A stretch of 64,000 bases of DNA from Smallanthus sonchifolius (lineage: Eukaryota > Streptophyta > Magnoliopsida > Asterales > Asteraceae): contig CM042030.1 in assembly GCA_023525975.1 (NCBI GenBank), positions 20,392,350 to 20,456,349 of the forward strand. Reading direction: 5' to 3'. Numbering within the stretch: the stretch's first letter is position 1; each line of letters starts with the position of its first letter. Position numbers and translations under genes: made by a program. The notes beneath the pieces are model-generated. The model was given only the letters and a program-made list of their open reading frames with translations. It made no database searches and was not told where the DNA came from. This document shows, one piece after another, positions 21,144 to 32,440 of the stretch.

Positions 21144-22682
21144 TTATGTCAAAATAATGAAAGAATGATTTGTTTGACGAAATATATTTTATTAAGTATA
21201 TTTTGATGATATATGATGTTATATGAACTCATGTGTTAGAAATTTGGAAGTTGTTCCTTATAAGTTAGTCGTTTTTGCTTGAAAAGTGTTTATGTGCAAA
21301 TATTGTGATTTTAGTGTTTTCACGTGTGATTTAAAACTTATAAGAATATGTGTGAGTATATATATAGGCGTTACTAGTTTCATACTTTCATTTTGGTTGT
21401 TGATAAGTAATAAAACTTGATGTCTTCGTATGTGTGTATGATCCATCGTTTTTCGTTAAAAACATAACCACTTGTCGAAGTCACCAACAGGTCGCTTAAA
21501 TAAATATTTTCTTAAAAATATTCCAAGTCTAAGTAGGTTGGGTGAACAACTTGCCAGTAAGACTTGAGGTTCAATTAGTAATTTATCCCTCGTGTTTAGG
21601 GCACCATTAGAATCAACCCGTGTTTGTGGGCGTATTTTGCTAGCAATCGTTTTTCGTCGTTCGTTATCAAGGTGAGTTTTTCACGGGCCCTTTTTAAACT
21701 ATTTTGTTGTTTTATAAACTATGGGGGAAGAACATGCTTTCATTCGTTTATCATGATACTGGACTTACGTTATGTGTTCGTTTAATGGTCTCGAGTAAGG
21801 GCTTTCGTTATGTGTTCATGTATGTCGTTCATGAATAGCCCCGCCATTATAATCATTAGCCTCGTGTAGGCCGCCAAGTGTGTTGATAGATCTATTTGGG
21901 ACTGACTGCCCACTCTCGTGATCAGTAGAGCTGATCGGTCATTCGTACGAGAGAATATATTTTGAAAGGATTCGTGGGGACATATTGTATTCGTGTCTCG
22001 GTTTGATTATAAGATCTAGGTACTGTCATCATGTTGTATTCCTTGCAAGCTTATGACATATCACATGTTTGTCCAACTTACTTGATAGTTCGTAAAATTC
22101 ATTTATGTTTTCGTTTAAACCCGTGAAACTCGCTCAACTTTATGTTTATGTTTTTAAGCATGTTTTTCAGGTACTTAGATGCTCTTGCGCGGTTATGAAA
22201 ACGGGCTTTTGGGCAAACACTTGCATCGGAATTCAGTTGGGACATTTAAAACTTTATTTTAGATCCTCTGTGTTGGATCATGAAAATTCTCGTTTTAAAT
22301 GTTAATGCCTTTCAATTTGGATAACTGTAAGACTTATTTTTATTTTGTTAAACCTATCCGGTGTTTTTAATAAATGTCTTTGCTTATTATCATTGGGCTC
22401 CAACTTATATGACCACCATGCTTACGTCTCGTTTCCGCTGCGAATCGTCATTTTTAGGGTGTGACAACTTTATTTTGGATCCTCATGTATTGGATCATGA
22501 AAACTCTCGTTTTAGATTTCAATGCATTTAATTTGGATAATTGTAAGACTTATCTTTGTTTTGTTAAACCTTTCCGATGTTTCAAATAAATGTGTTTGCT
22601 TATTATCATTGGGCTCCAACTTATGTGACCACCATGCTTACGTCTCGTTTTCGCTGCGAATCATCGTTTTTGGGGTGTGACA
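21144..22682 (+). repeat. Gypsy-4 5' LTR, right fragment
   Basis: Matches 40605-41926 of the 3' LTR. It ends GGGGTGTGACA directly before the primer-binding site region. Its last 432 bp are a tandem duplication absent from the 3' LTR. Confidence 0.9.
22250..22681 (+). repeat. 216-bp tandem duplication of the LTR end
   Basis: Units 22250-22465 and 22466-22681 both begin AACTTTATTTT and end in a TGTGAC LTR terminus. The 3' LTR (about 41711-41925) has one unit. The two units have diverged by many substitutions, so the duplication is not recent. Confidence 0.88.
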
Positions 22683-22687
22683 AAAGT

Positions 22688-22700
22688 TGGTATCAGAGCC
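22688..22700 (+). other. Primer-binding site of Gypsy-4
   Basis: TGGTATCAGAGCC five bases after the LTR end, matching initiator methionine tRNA. Confidence 0.9.
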
Positions 22701-22873
22701 CATGGTTATAGCGAACTAGAAAACGTTTTTCTAAAAAATGTAGACTATAACTTTTAAAATTGGGTTTTTGGGTTAAAGACGTTCTCATGTCGCGTGCATC
22801 TTATGATAGGAGTAAGTGTTAGTATTAGGGTCGTATTAGGATACTTTTTCTATGTGCCTTACGAGCCTTAAAT

Positions 22874-23602
22874 GTGTTGCATACATACGTGCTTACATTT
22901 ATGGGCAAATTATTCATATCGTGTAAATATTCCATGTCACAGATGTGTCTTTCGTCTTCCATCATCTCGATCTCTTCTGATGGTGAGCTAGAGTTCTCAC
23001 CAGTTTCGCCTATGTCTCCAGATTCGGTTCTTGATTTCGGATTTGACCCGAACATGCCGAATTTTGCTAATCACCCATATTATGGGAATGAGTGGATAGA
23101 AGAATCTGAAGATGAAGAGGTACTATCTGGTGAAGAAGAACTTGAAGATGAAGAGGTACCGACTAGTGAGGAAGAATCTAAAGATGAGGAGGAGACTAGC
23201 GAAGAGGAATCCAATGAGGAAAAGGAGTCTAGTGATGAAGAGCCAGTTGAGACGAGTCCTTTAGTTGAGGAACCAATGAAGGAAGCTCTTGTTGCTGATT
23301 TAGGCAATAAGGAGACGCTAGCTAGTGATGAGCCTACACCAGTTATTCACGTGACTATTAGCCCTGTTCATGAGCACAATGAGCTTCTGACTGCCATTGA
23401 GCCTGTTAGGCCAACTGCGGGAAATTTACGTCTTCCATCTCATCGATCTTATCATGAACATCCTGAAGGTCCACTTCTGAAGTTTACTACTAGGAAGACT
23501 GAGTCGCTAGTAAAGAAGAGAAAACTTGCCGATAGAGATGACGAAGACGGGGCAACGGGAAAGGAGATCAGGTTCAGGCCCGAGAAGATGTGGCTGAATT
23601 GA
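22874..23602 (+). pseudogene. Acidic pre-gag ORF of Gypsy-4
   Basis: An open frame of 242 codons with a long Glu/Asp/Ser-rich tract (about residues 75-140, EESEDEEV-type repeats), then a basic stretch near the end (KKRKLADRDDED). I recognise no enzymatic domain. Similar acidic frames precede gag in other daisy-family gypsy elements as I recall them. The start codon is uncertain, since the first 40 residues look like readthrough of leader. The same region in Gypsy-5 (42119-42852) is frameshifted. It may be the N-terminal extension of a long gag, since a coiled-coil frame follows at once. Confidence 0.6.
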
Positions 23603-23826
23603 GGAGAAAGATGGAAGAAAGCGAGAAGAAGGCCGAAGAAGCAATAAAGATGGCCGAGGAGGCTACTGCGAGAGCCGCGGAAGCGGAAGTCAGAGAGGTT
23701 AAGGCCTTCCAGCGTGTATATGCACTTTTGGAGCGCCTCGAGGCCTCTCTAGCCCTTGCAGTTACATGTGTTCTGCGCGCTGCCATTGTTGCTTGCCTCG
23801 GTGTTCTCCCTCGTCACAACCGCTAG
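23590..23826 (+). pseudogene. Coiled-coil segment after acidic ORF, Gypsy-4
   Basis: 78 codons beginning MAELRRKMEESEKKAEEA, rich in Ala/Glu/Lys/Arg heptads, hence probably a coiled coil. It overlaps the end of the acidic ORF in another frame. In Gypsy-5 the matching stretch (about 42836-43080) has stops. Read together the two frames suggest one gag N-terminal extension (acidic tract, basic patch, coiled coil) split by a frameshift; this is inference. Confidence 0.5.
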
Positions 23827-24113
23827 TCCTTTTCCTTGACGATGATGCTGCTTTTGGAGTTCATGTATTATTCTTTTGTTATATTGGAGAAACTTGTTAG
23901 GGTTGGTCGTATGCCACACCCATTTTTGTAAGCATTTGGTTTAATGATGTATTCAAGTTTGAACTCTAGTTTTTAACAAAGATGACATGAAGTGGTTAAT
24001 TTTGGTATATCGTGGTGTTTGTTAAATTATTTTCATACATACATGAATGACATGGATATTGCATGATATATATTGTCTCACTCGTTGTATTGTTTGTATT
24101 GGAAAAAAGGAAT

Positions 24114-25667
24114 ATGCCACCGTGAAGAGAAAACCAAAATGCTAACCCACTCCCCACTACGGCCGAGGAATTGGCCCAGTTGAATTCGCAACACGTCAAC
24201 ACCGCCCTCGCTAATAGGACGGCCAACCAGAACATGAACCAGGGGAACCATATTAAATGGTGCTCTTATAAGACCTTTCAAGCATGTCAGCCCCGACTCT
24301 TTTCTGGAACTGAAGGACCGGTCGACATTGTCTGCTGGATTGAGAAAATGGAGTCTATGATGGTCATAAATAACTGTACTGCAGCTCAACGCATGAAGTA
24401 TGCAACAAGTTCATTTCAAGATGAAGCTCTAACCTGGTGGAATACTCAGATTCAGGGTCTCGGCGAGGCTAATGCCTACGGTCTCACTTAGGATCAATTG
24501 AAGGAAATGCTGCTGCGTGAGAATTGTCCACGCAACAAAATTCAGAAATTAGAAGCAGAATTCTGGAATTTGACCATGGAAGATGGTGAAGTAAGGGAAT
24601 ACACGACCAAGTTTTATCAGTCAGCACGACTTGTACCCCATCTCGTAACATCGGAGCACAAAAGAATTGAGCGTTATATATGGGGCTTGGCACCTCAGAT
24701 CCGTAGTATGGTGACGTCAGTAAACCATAGGACTATTCAGAGTGCTATGCAATTAGCACACTCCCTGAATGATGATGCTGTTTGTATAGGGACATTAAAG
24801 AAGAGTGGTTCAGGGAAGAAGCCGGTGGAAGTTATTGATGGAACGAATGAGAAAGGAAAAGTGTCAACTGAAGGAAAGCGTAAATGGTCTGAAGGATCTG
24901 GGAGTCATGCTAGTAACTCTCAGAACAAAAGGAGGAATCAGGGAATGATGTATGCATCCAACACCATGGAAATAAGAAGGTATCAGGGTTCTAACCTGAA
25001 GTGCAACAAATGTGGGTATTTTCACACTTGTCAGTGCAACGTCTGTGACCGTTGCGGCAAATTTGAACATCAAGCCCAAACCTGTCGTGTGAAATTGGGT
25101 GTGAAGAAAGAAGAATCAAACCCTAGATGTTATGAATGTGGAATTGTAGGGCATTTCAAGAAGGATTGCCCCAAACTGAAGAACCAGGGAACTCGTGGCA
25201 GAGCATTCATGATGGAGGCCAAGAAAGCACGAAAGGATCCATCGGTTGTTACCGGTACGTTTCTCGTTAATGACCGTTATGCTTACATTTTATTTGATAC
25301 CGGAGCCGATAAAAGCTTTGTTTCCAAAAACTTTGAACCTTTTCTTGGTTCTAAATCAAGTAAATTAGGTGTTAAGTATTCTATAAAGTTAGCTAAGAGA
25401 AAGTTAATAGAAGCCGACGAATATTTTCGTGAGTGTACCATGCGTTTGGGAGATCGTACATATAGTATTGACCTTTTACCAGTACAACTTGCAAGTTTCG
25501 ATGTCGTTATTGGCATGGATTGGTTATCAAAGAATCATGCAGAGATTGTGTGTGATAGGAAGATAGTTCGTCTTCTACCCCCAACTGGCGAACCGCTGGA
25601 AATTCAAGGTGATGAGTGTGCCCCTTTGAGAATTGTTAATATGATGAAAGCACCAAAGTATTTGTGA
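24114..25667 (+). pseudogene. Gypsy-4 gag and protease
   Basis: The frame starts at the ATG at 24114 with a stop three codons in and another at 24490 (TAG, where Gypsy-5 has TGG). Capsid motifs: CWIEKMESMM, ALTWWNTQIQG, LEAEFWNLTM, LVPHLVTSEHKRIERYIWGL. Two CCHC knuckles follow, CDRCGKFEHQAQTC and CYECGIVGHFKKDC, then the aspartic protease with FDTGADKSFVS (about 25300) and IGMDWLSKNHAEIVC. From 24498 the frame is open for 389 codons. Role: particle formation, RNA packaging and polyprotein cleavage. Confidence 0.88.
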
Positions 25668-27137
25668 AAAGGATACCCTGTATAGTTAGCCCACGTGGTT
25701 GACACTAGGGTTGAGGAGCAGAAGATTGAAGAGATCCCCGTAGTTCGTGATTATCCGGAGCTATTTCCTGAAGAGTTACCTGGATTTCCGCCGCAAAGGC
25801 AAGTCGACTTCAGGATTGACCTAGTGTCCGGAGCAGCGCCGATATCTCGATTTCCATATCGTTTGGCACCATCTGAAATGCAAGAGCTATCCAAGCAATT
25901 GCAATAATTGTTGGATAAAGGTTTCATAAGACCGAGTTTCTCGCGCTGGGAGCGCCGGTTTTATTCGTGGAAATGAAAGATGCATCTATGAGGATGTGTA
26001 TCGATTATCGAGAATTGAACAAGCTTACCATCAAGAATCGGTATCCATTGCCGAAAATTGACAACTTGTTCGATTAGCTGCAAGTATCGAGTTATTATTC
26101 GAAGATCGATTTACGTTCAGGCTACCATCAATTGAGGATTATTGAAGAAGATATTCCGAAGACTGCGTTCCGAACTCGGTATGGTCATTATGAGTTTTTG
26201 GTCATGCCTTTTGGTTTGACAAACGCTCCTGCAGTATTCATGGATCTCATGAATAGAGTGTGCAGACCATACTTGGACAAGTTCGTGATAGTGTTTATCG
26301 ACGATATACTCATCTATTCACGGACCAAGGAAGAGCACGAGCATCATCTGAGACTAATTTTGGAGATGTTGAGGAATAAGAAGCTATATGCTAAACTTTC
26401 CAAATGCGAGTTCTGGATCTGAGAAGTTCACTTTCTTGGACACATTATCAATGAGAAGGGTATACACGTGGACCAGCAAAGATTGAGGCAATTAAGAATC
26501 AAGAAGCGCCGAAGAGTCCGACCGAGGTACGACAATTCCTAGCTTTGGTGTGTTATTATCGAAGGTTTATTCAGAATTTCTCCAAGATAGAGAAATCCCT
26601 AACGCTATTGACCTAGAAAGACAAGAAGTATATCTGGGGAGAAAAGCAAGAGGCATCTTTTCAATTGTTCAAAAAGAAGATGTGTAGTGCCACTATCCTG
26701 CCTCTTCCCGGGGGATGGATGGATTCGTGGTGTACTGTGACGCCTCTCGCCAAGGTCTTGGTTGTGTCCTAATGCAAAATGGAAAGGTCCTAGCTTATGC
26801 ATCTCGTCAACACATGGTGCATGAACAAAATTATGCGACGCATGATTTGGAACTGGGTGCGGTGGTTTTTGCACTTAAAATTTGGGGGCACTACCTTTAC
26901 AGTACCAAGTGCATAATTTTTACAGATCATAAGAGTGTCCAACACATTTTTTACCAGAAAAAGCTAAATATGAGGCAGAGACGTTGGATGGAATTGCTCA
27001 ATGACTACGATTATGATATTCGTTATCACCTAGGCAAGGCTAATGTCGTGGTCAATGCCCTGAGTAGGAAGGAGCGAGTCAAGCCCTTATGCGTGCGCGC
27101 GCTAGGATTGACCATTCACACAAACCTCAAAGCTTAG
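25668..27137 (+). pseudogene. Gypsy-4 reverse transcriptase and RNase H, broken
   Basis: RT begins after ELFPEELPGFPPQRQVDFRIDL (about 25760). Palm motifs IDLRSGYHQL and VIVFIDDILIYS are present (26100-26320), then the thumb region LGHIINEKG. RNase H (26715-27137) has YCDASRQGLGCVL, HDLELGAVVFALK and TDHKSVQHIF, keeping the acidic residues. Several stops (near 25905, 26075, 26420, 26614) and frameshifts (near 25950, 26470) break it. The equivalent intact frame is in Gypsy-3. Confidence 0.9.
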
Positions 27138-28179
27138 ATTCGTGATGCACAACGAGAAGCTCTGAAGAAAGAGAATTTAAAGGATGAGAATCTTCGTGGT
27201 ATGGCTAGAGAACTTATACCCAAGTCTGACGATGCCTTGTACTTCATGGATAGAATATAGGTGCCTCTGGTCGGCAATTTACAAGAAATGGTTTTGGATG
27301 AGGCCATAAATCAAGATATTCGATTCACCCAGGATCGACGAAAATGTATAAGGATCTCAAGAAGCACTACTAGTGGTGAAACATAAAGGGTGATATTGCT
27401 TCATACGTTGGTAAATGTTTGACTTGCGTAAAGGTCAAGACCGAGTACCAAAAGCCATCTGGACTTCTGTAGAAACCGGAGATTCCGCAATGGAAATGGG
27501 ACAGTATTGCCATGGATTTCATCACCAAATTACCCCGAACGTCTAGTGCCTACGATTCCATCTGGGTAATTATGGATCGTTTGACGAAATCGGCACATTT
27601 CCTGCCCATGAAGGAATCTTACCAAATGAAGAAATTGGCGAGCATATACCTCAAGTAAGTAGTGTCCCGGCATGGGGTTCCGACTTCGATCATCTTCGAT
27701 AGAGATAGTCATTTCACATCAAAGTTTTGGCGGTCACTACAAAAAGCCTTGGGTACCCGTTTGGATTTAAGCATGGCGTATCATTCGCAAAGTGATGGTT
27801 AAAGTGAAAGGACCATCCAGATTTTGGAAGACATGCTCCGTGCCTGCGTAATCGACTTTGGTGGAAGTTGGGATACTCACCTACCATTGGCTGAGTTATG
27901 TTATAATAACAGTTACCAAACTGGATTGAAAGTCGCTCCGTTCGAAGCCCTGTATGGAAGAAAATGCCGCTCACCGCTTTGTGGGGCAGAAGTTGGTGAC
28001 AAGCATATTACTGGATAAGGTTTTTAAGATCTGTGATCATTTGAAGGTTACCCAGGATCATCAAAAGAAATACGTTGATAGAAGAAGGAAACCATTAGCA
28101 TTCCAAAAGGGAGATAGAGTTATGCTGAGGGTCTCCTTGGAAGAGGGTAACTAGGTTTGGCAAACATGATAAGCTTAGC
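27138..28179 (+). pseudogene. Gypsy-4 integrase, N-terminal and core part
   Basis: Shows the zinc-binding end CLTCVKVK, core motifs AMDFITKLPRTSS and FDRDSHFTSKFW, and the Glu of SERTIQILEDML after a stop in the preceding Gln codon. ALYGRKCRSPLC follows. Stops occur at about 27135, 27258, 27470, 27656, 27799 and 28016. The frame is cut by Gypsy-3 at 28179 and continues at 38343 with the chromodomain end. Confidence 0.88.
28175..28179. repeat. Target site duplication TTAGC, left copy (Gypsy-3)
   Basis: Repeated at 38343-38347 after the 3' LTR. Both sides are Gypsy-4 integrase sequence. Confidence 0.95.
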
Positions 28180-28997
28180 TGTGACGTTTCGGATTTTTTT
28201 TCATTCGCGCACTTGTAATATAATTATCATGTAATCATTCTCAAATTAAATTAAATACAAGTGTTTTTTTAGTTTTATACAAATAGGTATTTTTATTTTA
28301 CGAATTTAAATTAATTAAAATTTATAAGTTTTAAAACTTATATAAAATTTTATATAAAAATCTAAATTTAAAAGTTTCATATTTAATAAAATAACCTAAT
28401 TAAATAAGATAAATAACTTTTATAAAAAAAAATTAGTTATAATAATAAATAAATAAGTTTATACAATATATTTGAAATTAAAAGAAATTAAAGAAATTAT
28501 TTTTATAAAAGTTGAGGGGTTGTTTTTGAAAATAATGAAACTAAAAGGCTTTAAGATAAAATTTGTTAAGGGGCTGTTTCTGGACAAATCAAACCACAGG
28601 GACCAATTTGTAATAACTCTCAGGGACTATTTTAAATCAAAAACAAACTCCAGGGACTGGTTTTGTCAACTTCCAATTCGCGTTTCCGACCGTCTTCCCC
28701 ATTGACCGACGGTCCGAGCTTTTCTCCGGCGACTCCTTGACACGACTGTTCCCTGCACCTCGACAGCCGCTACAGGCATCCCTGAACTAGTCTTCCCCAT
28801 GCGAACAAAAGGCCCCGACCAATTGGTCTCCCCAACATACGAATCGCCTGATCTTGTTGGTGGCCGAGAACCCACGCCCCGAATTCGAGCCCGACAGTCA
28901 ACCTCCACGCGTATTTAATAGCTCGTTAGCTTCGTCTCGTCCAGACGAGTGTCGGGACGTGCCCAATTGCACGCTTTGTCATAAGAAATGAACTCGG

Positions 28998-29007
28998 ATA
29001 TAAATAG
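28998..29007 (+). promoter_or_regulatory. TATA box of Gypsy-3 5' LTR
   Basis: ATATAAATAG here; the 3' LTR has CTATAAATAG at 36791-36800. A CT-rich likely start region follows within 40 bp. Confidence 0.7.
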
Positions 29008-29338
29008 TCATAGTCGGACCTGCTCGAGCTTGCTACCCCTCTTCCACCCAATCTCACTCCAAATTGAAGGCACCATTACAATCGCCATCTCTGTGTGAAG
29101 CTGTGACCAAGGTTGTAGAGACTAATCCTATCCAGAAGCTCGATTCTCATTCTGGACATTCTCGGATTTAAGACTCTGCCGTCCAGCCCCTTTGCGACCA
29201 CGTAAGAATCCTCAACTTCGTTTCTTTACCTTCTGTTATCATAAGGCAAGCTGTACCAATCGAAGTCACGACTCCAAAACATCGATTACCGAACAAACTA
29301 TTATTTTGAAAAATTACTGTTTTATTTTCTAAAGTCTG

Positions 29339-29620
29339 GGCCATCGAAACTACCTAGTTTCGATTGAGTAAATGGTCAATCGAAACTAGTAGTTTCGATA
29401 GATGGTAGTTTCGACAGCCTGTGTATCACTTATAAATGATCAATCGAAACTAGTAGTGTCGATAGATGGTAGTTTCGACAGCCTATGTATCACTTATAAA
29501 TGATCAATCGAAACTAGTAGTTTCGATAGATAGTAGTTTCGACAGTTCTGTGTATCACTTGTAAATGGTCAATCGAAACTAGTAGTTTCGATTGAACACA
29601 GTTTCGATACCTGTCACAAC
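29339..29620. repeat. Tandem palindrome module TCGAAACTAGTAGTTTCGA in Gypsy-3 5' LTR
   Basis: About four units with a period of 63-65 bp (starts near 29378, 29441, 29505 and 29570), each holding the near-perfect palindrome plus a half-site GTAGTTTCGACAG and a TGTATCACTT spacer. The second unit has one change. It lies roughly 350-600 bp downstream of the TATA box. The same array is at 37134-37410. A homologous stretch is found in the Copia-6 LTR (47120-47300). Confidence 0.9.
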
Positions 29621-30551
29621 TATAAACATTTCGATCAAATCAGTACTTTCAAGCAAAACTGGACCAACTTTTATGCAAATAATACTAAGAAATGTTATTA
29701 TAAACCTATACACAATTAAATACTAATACGCACATGTAAACATACAATAATACCCATTTATCTACATAGGGTTTCAACGTGCTTAGACTTCAACATCTTT
29801 ATCACCTACACGCGCGGAAAAATACCCGCTTGCAAGGTGAGTTACATAGCCCATATTTTACATTTTTACATACTTTGGGGTGAAACATTATTTCATGCTA
29901 CTGAATCACATTGTTTATACGTTTTATACATGTGGACTATATGCTTATTATCTTGGATGTACATACATTTAAACACAAGAAAACCAACAGTAATATTAAT
30001 AGATCTATTGTGCCTGACCAGCCCACCCGGTTAGGGTGTTTATTACTGCATACTCGGATATAGCCGCGTGTTATATTCAAACATACCGGATATAGTGGGT
30101 AACTATATTCAAACATTACCGGACTTAGCTGTTGTGCTCTGTTCAAGCGCGTCAAACAAGGTTTGAATTGTGATTAGATAAATGATACACCATATATATA
30201 TGCTATGTTTAACAAGATAAACAATGAGTTGCAAAACGTTTTTATCTACTACTTATCGGAACTACAAACCTATGTACTCACCAACTTTTTAGTTGACACT
30301 TGATTTAAATAATGTTTCAGGTTTGGATATGTGATTGCTTGCTGAAGATTCCTCCACTTAAGAACTATGGACCTAGTTAAATAAATCAATGTTTTGAACT
30401 AGATTAGGTATTTGAAATGTATTGTATTTGGATCTTGTTGTCTTTAAATTTAAATAAATGAATTATGCAACATTTTAGTTATCATGTGCTTTTGAACAAT
30501 CATTCCATTGTCCGCCTCGATGATTCCGCCATCGGTCGGGGTGTGACAGAT

Positions 30552-30564
30552 TGGTATCAGAGCC
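30552..30564 (+). other. Primer-binding site of Gypsy-3
   Basis: TGGTATCAGAGCC three bases after the LTR. Confidence 0.9.
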
Positions 30565-31467
30565 ATGGTTATAGGGAATTAGGTTATTAGACACAATGAC
30601 CTAGACTATAACCCTAGGACTCCCTTTTTATGTGTTATGTGCTAAATGATTAATTGTTAAGTGAATTATTTGTATTTAGGAATTATTTGAATTTTCCCAA
30701 GTTTGGTACATGAGACTTATACACATACATACAAGGCTTAAATACATGATACATACTTTACATACACATTTGAAAAACAAACTTATGCAAACAAATACAC
30801 TACTCATCCTTATCCATACTCTTTCCTAATCCATATTAATTGCAACATTCCTACACATTTTATACTCATAGACTCTCAAGTCTATTAAAATCTTGAAAAT
30901 CTCGTCAACGACTTAATTTCTTGAAACCAGTAAAGGACACGTGCAATCTGGAAGGGTGACACCTGTACATCGGGTTTTCTGTCTAGGAAAGCATTTCGTA
31001 TAAATCCAAATAAACGGACCCGTATGCTTTCCTGGGAATTCCTGAAGTGAGTGTTTACCTATAGGCTAAAGCATGTCTCCTTGAAAGTTTTGAGGAATTA
31101 TTTAACGTTGATAAGTCAATGTATTCGCAAGGATACGATCCGAACTTAAAATCAAAATTTGGGGACATTATAGCAAGATAGGAAGAACTAGACGAACATG
31201 CAAAGCAAATCATTATTACGGGTGCACACGTAATAACGATTTGTAGTGCATGCAAGTCCCGGCAATTCCTATTACGCGAATAATAATCTATAACATCATG
31301 TTCTATCCGGAATAGATGGCCTAGTTTCCCCCATCAACTTTAAATGAATACACATGCACTGACACGCGTCATGATGAATCCCGCTTTTCTGCTTACATTA
31401 TTTCCCACTATAACTCATATATATCCATCTTATCTAAAATAACATTGTCTTTTCTTATGGTGTTAGA
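30565..31467 (+). other. Gypsy-3 untranslated leader
   Basis: 0.9 kb without coding signal, homologous to the leader of Gypsy-2 (9826-10727 on the minus strand). Confidence 0.75.
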
Positions 31468-32440
31468 ATGCCTCCTCGACGTGCAAACTCTAGCACTTCC
31501 AACCCGGATCTTGCTACTCTTCTTGCTCAGCTGGTAGGGCAAATGACCCAAGCCAATAACAATAGTGATGGATCTCACAACATCCAAGGAAACGGTGGTA
31601 CCAACCCGCCTCAATGCACGTTTAAGCACTTTAACTCGTGCAATCCTACAAAATTCTTCGAGACTGAAGGTGCTACCGGCCTATTGCAATGGTTTAAAAG
31701 CATGGAAAGCACATTCCTAAACAGTGACTGCCCCGATAATCTTCGGGTTCGCTATGCCACAAGTGTACTTCAAAAGAGAGCCCTCACCTGGTGGAACGGT
31801 GAGAAACGCACTCGTGGTGTTGAGGTTGCTACATCTTTATCATGGGATGATATGAAGAAAGCCATGACTGATGAATTATGTCCTCAAAATGAAATGAGGA
31901 AGCTCGAGACTGAGTTTTGAGATCTTGCCCAAGACAGCGGGGATAATCTGGCTTACACCACCCGATTTCAAGAGCTAAGTCTGTTGGTGCCTCATATGAT
32001 CACTCCCCTTGCTCGGGGAATTGAAATAGGTGGGCTGCCTATGCAAATTCAAGATGTTGTGTTAGGAAGCAATCCTCCTACACTTGAAGCTGCTATCCGT
32101 CTATCCGCTACACTATCCGACAACCATGTCAAGGTCGGAACCTTATCAAGAACGGGTTCCAAGAAGGTTGTTTCTACCCTTGCAGCCGTCAAGGATGTAA
32201 AACCTGAGTCTTCTAACCGCAACAAGAAACGAAAGGGTCGAAACTTCGCAGCCGTAACTACCGCTGTACCTGCTATTCAAGTGGCCCCTTTGGGTCAAAA
32301 CCCGAAACCTTATCTGGGCCCGAATCCCCAATGCCAGACCTGCAAGTACCATCATCCTGCCAACTTACCATTCCGATTGTGTTCAAGCTGCGGACGATAT
32401 GGACACGTGGTCACTACTTGCCCTACCCGTCCTCCCGTCC
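31468..32440 (+). pseudogene. Gypsy-3 gag
   Basis: Starts MPPRRANSS at 31468, in agreement with Gypsy-2. Capsid motifs: LLQWFKSMESTF, ALTWWNGEKRTRG, LCPQNEMRKLETEF. A TGA at 31918-31920 takes the place of the conserved Trp. The frame goes on through LVPHMITPLARGIEIGGLP and a first knuckle CSSCGRYGHVVTTC. An 8-bp tandem duplication at 32429-32444 (GTCCTCCC twice) then shifts the frame into the pol reading frame. Confidence 0.9.

Larger units (their letters stand above)
22683..28179 (+). mobile_element. Gypsy-4 internal region, part 1 (gag to integrase)
   Basis: Holds primer-binding site, acidic pre-gag ORF, gag, protease, RT, RNase H and most of integrase of a Tekay/Del-like chromovirus. It is cut in integrase by Gypsy-3 and continues at 38343. 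Together with LTRs 1-244 + 21144-22682 and 38754-41926 it forms the oldest framework of the left two thirds of the window. Confidence 0.92.
28180..30548 (+). repeat. Gypsy-3 5' LTR
   Basis: 2369 bp, starts TGTGACGTTTCGG, ends GGGGTGTGACA. TATA box at 28998-29007. A tandem palindromic module lies at 29339-29620. The region around the TATA box and the last 800 bp are homologous to the Gypsy-2 LTR, but the middle is not. Confidence 0.95.

Noticed and set aside
23080..23307. Ser-rich minus-strand frame, again at 42312-42551
   Set aside because: It is the antisense of the acidic pre-gag tract (GAA/GAT runs read as TTC/ATC), not a separate gene.
28666..28908. Minus-strand 80-codon frame, repeated at 36459-36701
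   Set aside because: Same place in both LTRs of Gypsy-3, antisense to the promoter-proximal region; no gene evidence.
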